Shown piece after piece: positions 1 to 6,100 of a DNA stretch of 8,925 bases. The DNA comes from an uncultured Clostridia bacterium (GTDB lineage Bacteria > Bacillota > Clostridia > UBA1381): the NCBI GenBank assembly GCA_934454035.1, contig CAKSFY010000092.1, positions 1-8,925 on the forward strand, in the 5' to 3' direction. The notes under the pieces were generated by a model. The model ran no database searches, had not been told where the DNA came from, and saw only the letters and a list, made by a program, of their open reading frames with translations. How positions within the stretch are numbered: position 1 is the first letter of the stretch; each line of letters begins with the position of its first letter. Made by a program: the position numbers and the translations under genes.

Positions 1-3
1 ATT

Positions 4-29
4 GGGAGCAGACAAAATAGCTTGCTCCC
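4..29 (-). other. Perfect 7-bp stem hairpin just past the small exported-protein gene
   Basis: GGGAGCA at 4-10 pairs with TGCTCCC at 23-29, leaving a 12-nt loop. It begins one base after the TAG stop (30-32) of the exported-protein gene on the minus strand, where a terminator would sit. Only AAT follows the stem before the window ends, so the U-tract needed for an intrinsic terminator cannot be confirmed. It could equally be an element end or recombination arm. Confidence 0.35.
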
Positions 30-377
30 CTAAAAAAATTGTGCTTTTTTGTGTCTACTTACTTGACTACAGTTCATATCTCTGTACTGATATATTGCAT
101 TATTTGCAATAGGTATTAATTCGCCATAAGCATATCCACCCGTTTGCCCGTTAAGCCAAGCATTGAAAATAAGTACATTCGATTTTGCTCTTGCGTCCGC
201 ATATCCCAAACCGTTTTTAACCTCGTCTAAAATTCCACTGATTAGATTTTCGGTAACCGTGACTTGTTCCGTTGTTGCATAGCACGGTAATGATTCTTTC
301 GGAATAGGTGCGGCATTTGCCTTGACTGCACTTGCCATCAATGACAATGTGATTAAAAATATAGATATTTTCTTCAT
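30..377 (-). CDS. Small exported protein of unknown function
   Basis: This encodes 115 residues that I do not recognise. The N-terminus reads as a Sec signal peptide: two lysines (MKK), a hydrophobic core at about residues 4-18, and an A-N-A motif at 20-22 giving likely cleavage before A23. The mature part of about 93 residues has only two cysteines (C32, C103), which could form a disulfide outside the cell. It is rich in Ala, Asn and Tyr and has no further membrane segment. The start is the ATG at 377, preceded by GGAG at 10 nt. The gene's ATGA overlaps the TGA stop of tnpV (374-377), so translation is probably coupled. An in-frame upstream ATG at 458 would add 27 residues buried in tnpV and would hide the signal peptide; I reject it. 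It is probably element cargo. Confidence 0.6.
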   Translation of the reverse strand: MKKISIFLITLSLMASAVKANAAPIPKESLPCYATTEQVTVTENLISGILDEVKNGLGYADARAKSNVLIFNAWLNGQTGGYAYGELIPIANNAIYQYRDMNCSQVSRHKKAQFF

Positions 378-742
378 TCCGCAAAATCTCCATATACATA
401 TTCTCTCATTATAAATTCTTCCGCTCGGCTGTGAATTGAGTTCATTTTTTGTACCCATAGCATTTGATTATCAGACTTTAACCGTTCTGTAACCGCTTCT
501 TGTTTTGCCATTTTTGACACCATATCTTTCAGAACATTGTGGCAGGTTTCGTCTATCTCCGCAAGGTGTTCTGATAGCTTACCTTCAATCATTAACGCTG
601 TGTAAAAAGATTTGTGATGTTCTCTCAAAAACCGTCTGCGTAATCTTCCGTATTTTCCGATTATGTATTCCGTTGTGTTAGGTACGGCTAAGTCGGGAAT
701 GTAGTAATCACCGCACTCTGAATAAGTAATTTTGTCTTTCAT
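374..742 (-). CDS. tnpV: TnpV-family transposon-encoded protein
   Basis: This 122-residue protein matches the TnpV family as I remember it: an opening of the form MKxxITYxExGDYxIPDL (residues 1-18), a basic GKYGRLRRRFLREH block (29-42), a GKLSEHLAEID stretch (54-64) and a closing WVQKMNSIHSRAEE block (96-109). Length is normal for the family. TnpV was named from clostridial Tn4451-type transposons; its biochemical role is not established, and the basic block suggests nucleic-acid binding. No signal peptide or membrane segment is seen. The start at 742 has GGAGG 11 nt upstream. Its stop overlaps the next gene's start by 4 bp. The tyrosine recombinase upstream here differs from the serine recombinase of Tn4451, so this is a different element type. 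The family call is from recall of sequence pattern, not a search. Confidence 0.8.
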   Translation of the reverse strand: MKDKITYSECGDYYIPDLAVPNTTEYIIGKYGRLRRRFLREHHKSFYTALMIEGKLSEHLAEIDETCHNVLKDMVSKMAKQEAVTERLKSDNQMLWVQKMNSIHSRAEEFIMREYVYGDFAE

Positions 743-820
743 ATTGTTTTCGACCTCCGCTTGTGATAAAATTAGTTTGTGATTATACTTTTAGTTTTCG
801 GTTATCACCGCCTTGTTTTA

Positions 821-848
821 TATATAACCACTTTTCAAATTATCGCAA
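821..848 (-). promoter_or_regulatory. Possible sigma-A promoter for tnpV and the exported-protein gene
   Basis: On the minus strand TTGCGA (848-843) is followed after 16 bp by TATATA (826-821). Initiation would be near 814, giving a leader of about 70 nt before the tnpV start. The -35 is a weak match. An inverted repeat GGTTAT (800-805) / ATAACC (824-829) overlaps the -10 and could be an operator. Read-through from the recombinase gene is an alternative source of transcript. Confidence 0.3.
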
Positions 849-873
849 ATGAGCCGCAGCCATATATGTATTA

Positions 874-901
874 GTACAATGAACTAATCTGTTCATCGTC
901 C
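874..901. other. Candidate Xer-type core recombination site (11-6-11)
   Basis: Left arm GTACAATGAAC (874-884), 6-bp centre TAATCT (885-890), right arm GTTCATCGTCC (891-901). The arms match as inverted repeats at 9 of 11 positions, with the six innermost perfect. This is the geometry of dif-like sites bound by XerC/D-type recombinases, and it lies 6 bp past the stop codon of such a recombinase. No second copy is visible in the window. It is a structural resemblance only; a simple hairpin or chance palindrome is possible. Confidence 0.35.
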
Positions 902-907
902 TTTACA

Positions 908-1708
908 TTATACTGCTTCCATTGTATAAATACGGGTGGTTTCAACAGATGAATGACCGAGAATGTCGGCAAGGCGCACTATATCTTTTTGCAAACTGTA
1001 AAATGTCCGTGCAAATAAGTGTCTGAAGTTATGAGGAAACACCTTGTCTTTTGATACACCGGCAATTTCGCATAAATCTTTCATCATTTTCCATATTGCA
1101 CAGCGGTCAAGGGGTCTGCCGCTTTTGGTAATAAATACCGAACCGTTTTTTATATTTCGGGATTTAATATACCGCTTTAACATTTGGCATAGTTTTTTAG
1201 GCAGAAATATTTGCCGTATCTTGCCCTTGCAATTAATTGTAGCCTGTCCGGCTTTTACGGCTTCGCAGGTGACATATTTTATTTCCGATACTCGGAGGCC
1301 CGTGCTTGCTATTGTCTGCATTAAATAGTATAACCGCTCATTTTTATTACTCTTTGCAGCACTCAAAAGCCGTTCATATTCCGTTTTTGACAATTCTTTT
1401 GATTTGTCCGCAAATATCTGCCTTTGAATTTTCAGTGTCTTTATTTTCAAATCGTGCCAACCCATAAATACGAAAAATGCATTTATAGATGATAACATTG
1501 AATTTACGCTTTTAACCGCGTACTTTCCGCATAATTCTTTTTTATATTCAATAGCAACTGATTTATCAATACACCTGTTTTGTAACCATTTACGGAAAAA
1601 ACGAATATCACGCATATATTTTTCGATGGTATTATCGCTTCGCTCATTTTCATAAAGAAATATCCTAAAATCCTGTATGGTGTTATTTGTTACGATTCTT
1701 TTTTTCAT
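908..1708 (-). CDS. Tyrosine recombinase/integrase, XerC/D-like
   Basis: It cuts and rejoins DNA through a covalent 3'-phosphotyrosine. Numbering from the GTG at 1717, an N-terminal SAM-like core-binding domain spans about residues 12-90 and the catalytic domain about 105-269. All six catalytic positions are visible: R142 (TGLRVSEI), K166 (CKGK), H229 and R232 (HNFR), H255 (LGHSS) and nucleophile Y264 (TRIYT). There is no extra arm-binding domain, as in Xer and simple integrases. I choose the ATG at 1708 (266 residues): AAAGG lies 11 nt before it but only 2 nt before the GTG at 1717. The protein stops five residues after Y264, whereas XerC/D continue about 15-20 residues as the C-terminal packing helix; a +1 shift near 919 would restore such a tail, so a late frameshift is possible. 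No clear promoter is seen upstream. Confidence 0.85.
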   Translation of the reverse strand: MKKRIVTNNTIQDFRIFLYENERSDNTIEKYMRDIRFFRKWLQNRCIDKSVAIEYKKELCGKYAVKSVNSMLSSINAFFVFMGWHDLKIKTLKIQRQIFADKSKELSKTEYERLLSAAKSNKNERLYYLMQTIASTGLRVSEIKYVTCEAVKAGQATINCKGKIRQIFLPKKLCQMLKRYIKSRNIKNGSVFITKSGRPLDRCAIWKMMKDLCEIAGVSKDKVFPHNFRHLFARTFYSLQKDIVRLADILGHSSVETTRIYTMEAV

Positions 1709-1754
1709 TTTTGCCACAACCTTTCAAATATATATTTTATCATACAATCAAAAA

Positions 1755-1790
1755 TATACTTAAAAGGTATAATAAAGTTTTTAAAGTATA
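1755..1790. promoter_or_regulatory. Imperfect inverted repeat upstream of the recombinase gene
   Basis: TATACTTAAAA (1755-1765) and TTTAAAGTATA (1780-1790) match as inverted repeats at 10 of 11 positions, 14 bp apart. The repeat lies about 50-80 bp before the recombinase start, in very AT-rich DNA with no convincing sigma-A promoter. It could be an operator for the recombinase. On the minus strand the second arm is followed by TTTTT, so it could also act as a weak back-up terminator behind the one at 1813-1864. Confidence 0.3.
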
Positions 1791-1812
1791 GATAAAAATA
1801 TATTGCCTAAAT

Positions 1813-1864
1813 AAAAAATGCAAGTAATCAACTGTATCGGCAGTCGGGTTACTTGCACTTTTTT
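1813..1864 (-). terminator. Bidirectional intrinsic terminator of the dnaD-like gene
   Basis: A perfect 9-bp stem, TGCAAGTAA (1819-1827) with TTACTTGCA (1849-1857), is flanked by A6 on the left (1813-1818) and T6 on the right (1859-1864), so it has a U-tract in both directions. The loop contains a smaller ACTG/CAGT stem. It lies 10 bases beyond the stop of the minus-strand dnaD-like gene, which it should terminate. It also shields that gene and rpoB from mobile-segment transcription. Confidence 0.85.
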
Positions 1865-1874
1865 GAGGTATAAA

Positions 1875-2846
1875 TTATTTTCTTCTTGTAAGATTTTCAA
1901 GTGAGCCGTGGTCATAGCTTTCTTTATATACCGCGTAGTCTTTTGCTGTTGAGGAATCGGCGGAATTTTTATGGTTTTTATTATCCTTTTCAACTTGCTC
2001 GGGAGTATGGATTCCGTCTTTGTGCCATCTTTCCAGAACTTTATCTATATACGGAAAAGAAAGCTTTGCGGTTTGAATTATGCATTGTTCATATGCCTGA
2101 GAAATCATTTTTTCATCCATATTATACATATCGCGCCAACGGTTGATATACTGTTCCTCGTTTTTGCTGAGCTGTCTGTCGGCAATGCCGAAGATTTTGC
2201 GTATAGAATGGATAAATCCGGAATGTTCGGCTTCACTTTGCAGATAACTGTTAACTGCCTCCATACTTGTGATGCCGCGCTCATGCCATGATATAGCAAC
2301 CTTTTCGATGAAGCTCATTCTGCGCTTATCCTTTGAAACGCAGTATTCGAGCAGCATAAGAATGACCTCGGGAGAAAATTTGAGCCCGTCGTAAAACCAA
2401 TACAGAGTTTCGGCATCGGAGGGACTTAAGGTTCTGCCGAGTATTTCCTGAGCGAGTGAAACTGTTTCGGATAAATTACTGTCGGTATTTATTGCGTTTG
2501 CGACTTCGCGTGAAGTATATCCCGGGCGCTTTTGCACAATTTCCGGGGGAATTGCGGTGCTTTGTGCATTTTCACCCTGCTCGCCGGGGAAGGTGAAAAT
2601 AACCGAATTTCCGGAAAGAGAAACCCAGCCTTTTTCCGCCCAATATTTAAATGCCTGAATAACATCGCTCTCCAACAGGTTCAGAGCCTTGGCAATATCC
2701 AAAAAATCCACATCATTTTTTTGAAAAGCCAAATTCATCGCGTATATGTATACTTTAACAAAAGTTGCGTTCGCTTCGGGCAAATAATCGTCTATAAATA
2801 CCGATGAAATTGAAATATAATTATTTTTTATATAAAACTGCGGCAT
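1875..2846 (-). CDS. DnaD-domain protein, probable replication-initiation/helicase-loading factor
   Basis: This 323-residue protein has an N-terminal winged-helix-like region (about 20-85) and two DnaD/DnaB_2-type C-terminal domains in tandem (about 127-202 and 213-288). Each ends in the family signature: SFIEKVAISW at 178-187 and PYIDKVLERW at 265-274, each followed by a GI turn. The tail (290-323) is polar and likely disordered. Firmicutes DnaD proteins act at the origin and restart sites with DnaB and DnaI to load the replicative helicase; whether this one is the essential DnaD or a paralogue cannot be told. The start is the ATG at 2846, with AAAGGA 8 nt upstream; the in-frame ATG at 2867 has no ribosome binding site. 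No helicase-loader ATPase follows it here: a terminator comes next. Its best promoter (3025-3053) faces the rpoB promoters. Confidence 0.8.
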   Translation of the reverse strand: MPQFYIKNNYISISSVFIDDYLPEANATFVKVYIYAMNLAFQKNDVDFLDIAKALNLLESDVIQAFKYWAEKGWVSLSGNSVIFTFPGEQGENAQSTAIPPEIVQKRPGYTSREVANAINTDSNLSETVSLAQEILGRTLSPSDAETLYWFYDGLKFSPEVILMLLEYCVSKDKRRMSFIEKVAISWHERGITSMEAVNSYLQSEAEHSGFIHSIRKIFGIADRQLSKNEEQYINRWRDMYNMDEKMISQAYEQCIIQTAKLSFPYIDKVLERWHKDGIHTPEQVEKDNKNHKNSADSSTAKDYAVYKESYDHGSLENLTRRK

Positions 2847-2915
2847 ATATACCGTCCTTTCAATCATTTGAATTTAAAAAAGCACCGTTTTTTATATCAT
2901 TTTTTGAAAAAAAGC

Positions 2916-2956
2916 AAAAAAAATACAAATTATCCTTGACTTTTCATAATTTGTAT
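2916..2956 (-). promoter_or_regulatory. Perfect 11-bp inverted repeat over the rpoB -35 elements; attenuator-like on the minus strand
   Basis: ATACAAATTAT (2923-2933) and ATAATTTGTAT (2946-2956) are perfect inverted repeats 12 bp apart. The spacer holds the -35 of the first rpoB promoter, and the right arm contains the -35 of the second, so a protein bound here would block or modulate both. Read on the minus strand, the stem is followed by seven further T residues (2922-2916), the shape of an intrinsic terminator in the leader of the dnaD-like gene. The stem has only one G-C pair, so termination would be weak. Confidence 0.5.
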
Positions 2957-2964
2957 GATATAAT
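2936..2964 (+). promoter_or_regulatory. Strong sigma-A promoter of rpoBC (P1)
   Basis: TTGACT (2936-2941), 17 bp, then TATAAT (2959-2964), with an extended -10 TG (2956-2957). A-rich tracts at 2907-2923 upstream resemble an UP element. Initiation is expected near 2971, leaving a leader of about 209 nt before rpoB. It differs from consensus at only one of twelve positions. Confidence 0.85.
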
Positions 2965-2979
2965 CAAGTATTGTATAAT
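2951..2979 (+). promoter_or_regulatory. Second overlapping sigma-A promoter of rpoBC (P2)
   Basis: TTGTAT (2951-2956), 17 bp, then TATAAT (2974-2979). It is offset 15 bp from P1 and would start near 2986. It is weaker at the -35, which also forms part of the inverted repeat. The two promoters cannot be occupied at the same time. Confidence 0.5.
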
Positions 2980-3024
2980 GATAATAATATGGGCTTATTA
3001 TCCGTTGGTGTTGAACTGAAATAT

Positions 3025-3053
3025 ATTATAACATATTTTAAAGAAAAAATCAA
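3025..3053 (-). promoter_or_regulatory. Strong sigma-A promoter on the minus strand, towards the dnaD-like gene
   Basis: On the minus strand TTGATT (3053-3048), 17 bp, then TATAAT (3030-3025), with a TG one base before the -10. Initiation is expected near 3018, giving a leader of about 172 nt to the dnaD-like start. It converges on rpoB P1, and the transcripts would overlap by about 48 nt. A second, poorer minus-strand candidate with a 15-bp spacer (TTGCTT 2917-2912, TATAAA 2896-2891) lies closer to the gene and avoids the overlap. Confidence 0.7.
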
Positions 3054-3090
3054 TACCTAATTTTAATTAAGTTTTTACTTATTTATATCA

Positions 3091-3128
3091 GTCGACGGAC
3101 CGGGGCAGGGCGGACGCTTTGCTTCCGG
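3091..3128 (+). other. GC-rich island in the rpoB leader
   Basis: 28 of 38 bases are G or C in a leader that is otherwise strongly AT-rich. CGGAC occurs twice (3096-3100, 3111-3115). A small stem can form: CGGA with TCCG and inner GC with GC, separated by one C/T mismatch (3111-3127). No U-tract follows, so it is not a terminator. It lies inside the predicted rpoB transcript, 50-90 nt before the start codon. Function unknown. Confidence 0.4.
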
Positions 3129-3179
3129 ATAAGTTATATATTTCATTTTCCTACTAATATCAGATGAGGTGATTAATGA

Positions 3180-6100
3180 ATGGTGCATGAGGTAGAATTG
3201 GGCAAAAACATCCGACTCAGCTATTCTAAAATCAATGAGGTTCTGGTAATGCCGAATCTTATTGAGGTGCAGAAAAAGTCTTATCAATGGTTCCTGGACG
3301 AGGGCTTGAGGGAAGTATTCAAGGATATTTCACCTATAGTCGATCATTCGGGACATTTAAGACTGGAAATTTTTGACTACACTCTGGACTACAATTCAAA
3401 GTATTCCGTAGAGGAATGTAAGGAAAGAGACGCAAAGTATGCGGCTCCGCTGCGGGTTAAGGTTCGTCTTGTTAATACAGAGACGGGCGAAATCAAGGAG
3501 CAGGAAATTTTTATGGGCGATTTTCCGCTTATGACAGAACAGGGCACGTTTATTATTAACGGTGCCGAACGTGTTATTGTCAGTCAGCTGGTTCGTTCTC
3601 CCGGAATGTACTACAGCTTCGAACGCGACAAGACAGGAAAGCCGCTTTATTCCTCGCAGGTTATACCGTACAGAGGTGCATGGCTTGAATACGAAACCGA
3701 TTCAAATGATGTGTTCTCGGTCAGAATCGACCGTACAAGAAAGATCCCGGTTACTGTTTTGTTAAGAGCAATGGGATTGGAAACAAACAGTCAGATTCTT
3801 GAGTATTTGGGCGATGATGTCCGCCTTAATGCAACATTCGAAAAGGACACCACCACAAACGCGGACGAAGCTTTGCTTGAAATATATAAAAAGCTCAGAC
3901 CGGGTGAACCGCTCAACGTTGAAAATGCAAGATCGCTGATTAACAATATGTTTTTCGACCCGAAGCGTTATGACCTGGCTCATGTGGGACGCTACAAATA
4001 TAATAAAAAAGTTGCTATCGGTGCAAGAATTGCGGGCAAGACGGTTGCAGAGGATGTTATAGACCCCAGAACCGGTGAGATTTTGGCAACGGCAGGCGAT
4101 GCGCTTAGCCGTGAAATGGCTGCAGATATAGAAAAAGCCGGCGTCAACAGAGTTATGCTTTTAGTTGAGGGCAACAAAGTTTTGGTTGTATCCAACGATA
4201 TGGTAGAGCTTAGCGAATATGTTGATTTTGATGTATCCGACATAGAGCTTACAAAGGTTCGCCGCAGCGTACTGGAGGATATACTATCCGGCAAGGACTA
4301 CAAAGAAAACGGCGAGACACCTACAGAAGCAGAAATTAAAGAACAGCTGGAGCTCCGTGCCGATGAACTTAGTCCTAAGCATATTACGGTTGAGGATATG
4401 TTTGCATCAGTTAACTACCTTATCTGCCTTGCTAACGGAATAGGAGCGTTGGACGATATTGACCACCTCGGCAACAGAAGATTAAGAAGTGTAGGCGAGC
4501 TTTTGCAGAACCAGTTCAGAATCGGTCTGTCGAGAATGGAAAGAGTTGTACGTGAACGTATGACCATTCAGGACAGCGAGATAATCACACCGCAAACACT
4601 TATAAATATAAGACCTATTATTGCTACAATAAATGAATTTTTCGGTTCATCACAGCTTTCGCAGTTCATGGATCAGCCGAATCCGCTTGCAGAGCTGAGA
4701 CATAAAAGAAGAATTTCCGCGCTCGGTCCGGGAGGTCTTTCCAGAGACCGTGCCGGATTTGAAGTTCGTGACGTTCACTACTCGCATTACGGACGTATGT
4801 GCCCGATAGAAACACCTGAAGGTCCTAACATCGGTCTTATTACATCGCTTGCAACATTTGCAAGAATCAACGAATACGGATTTGTAGAGGCTCCGTACAG
4901 AAGAGTTGATAAGGAAAAGGGAATAGTAACAGACGAAATCGTATATATGACGGCAGACACAGAGGACGAGTTTATCATTGCACAGGCTAATGAACCTCTG
5001 GATGAAGAGGGTCATTTCCTTGATAAGCGTGTTTCTGCACGTTACCGTGATGAAATACTTGAGGTTCCGGGAAGCGAAATAGATTACATGGATGTATCGC
5101 CGAGACAGCTTGTATCGGTTGTTACGGCTTGTATCCCATTCCTTGAAAACGATGACGCTAACCGTGCGTTGATGGGTTCAAACATGCAGTGTCAGGCAGT
5201 TCCGCTTTTGACAACCGATTCCGCTATTGTGGGAACAGGTATGGAATATAAGGCTGCAAAGGATTCGGGATCTGCGGTTCTTGCGAAAGAAGCCGGTACC
5301 GTAGAAAAATCTGCCGCAGACGAGGTTGTTATAAAGGGTGACGGAACAGGTGAGAGATATCGTTACAAGATGATTAAGTTTGCCCGTTCGAACCAGTCTA
5401 CATGCATAAATCAAAGACCTATAGTTAAAGTCGGCGAGCATGTTGAAAAAGGCGATATTATAGCTGACGGTCCGGCAATGGATAACGGTGAGCTTGCACT
5501 CGGAAAGAATATTCTTATCGGTTTCATGACATGGGAAGGATATAACTACGAGGACGCTGTCTTAATAAGTGAAGAATTGGTTAAAAACGATGTGTTTACA
5601 TCAATTCATATAGAGGAATACGAATGTGAAGCAAGAGATACAAAGCTCGGACCCGAAGAAATCACAAGAGATATTCCGAATGTTTCGGAGGACGCATTAA
5701 AGGATTTGAATGACCAGGGCATTATCAGAATAGGTGCCGAGGTTCGCGCAGGAGATATATTGGTAGGTAAGGTAACGCCTAAGGGCGAAACAGAACTTAC
5801 CGCAGAGGAAAGACTGCTTCGTGCTATTTTCGGAGAAAAGGCAAGAGAAGTCCGCGATACTTCACTTAGAGTTCCTCACGGAGAGAACGGAATCATAGTA
5901 GATGTTAAAAAGTTTACCCGTGAAAACGGAGATGAGCTGCCCCCGGGTGTAAACCAGGTTGTAAGATGCTATATTGCACAGAAGAGAAAGATTTCTGTCG
6001 GTGATAAGATGGCGGGACGTCACGGAAACAAGGGTGTTGTTTCGAGGGTTCTTCCGCAGGAGGATATGCCTTTCTTATCAGACGGTACTCCGCTCCAGAT

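Larger units (their letters stand above)
1..1800 (-). mobile_element. Accessory/mobile segment with recombinase and tnpV; limits not defined
   Basis: Three minus-strand genes lie together here: a tyrosine recombinase, a TnpV-family protein and a small exported protein. Both recombinase and TnpV families are typical of integrative or transposable elements in Clostridia. The segment ends on the right near a bidirectional terminator at about 1813-1864 that closes the neighbouring dnaD-like gene. The left end is outside the window. I found no direct repeat, terminal inverted repeat or tRNA target marking a boundary, so the limits given are only the extent of the mobile-type genes. It could be the end of a larger integrative element or a decayed remnant. 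Confidence 0.45.

Noticed and set aside
33..50. A-tract/T-tract hairpin at the end of the exported-protein gene
   Set aside because: Only A-T pairs, and it lies within the coding sequence before the stop; too weak to call a terminator.
378..458. Longer N-terminal form of the exported protein beginning at 458
   Set aside because: It would overlap tnpV by over 80 bases, would bury the signal peptide, and the internal ATG at 377 has a good ribosome binding site.
761..783. Direct repeat TTGTGAT 16 bp apart before tnpV
   Set aside because: Seven-base repeats are expected by chance in DNA of this composition, and the flanks do not match.
840..896. 18-codon minus-strand frame between the recombinase and tnpV
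   Set aside because: The AAAGGA is only 2 nt before its ATG and the peptide has no recognisable character; likely chance.
2847..2867. Upstream in-frame ATG of the dnaD-like gene
   Set aside because: No ribosome binding site precedes it, while AAAGGA lies 8 nt before the ATG at 2846.
2978..3019. 13-codon frame (MIIIWAYYPLVLN) at the start of the rpoB leader
   Set aside because: No ribosome binding site and only a few bases after the predicted P1 start; no alternative hairpins of an attenuation system follow.
3019..3038. AAATAT/ATATTT inverted repeat at the minus-strand promoter
   Set aside because: Six A-T pairs in AT-rich DNA; not significant.
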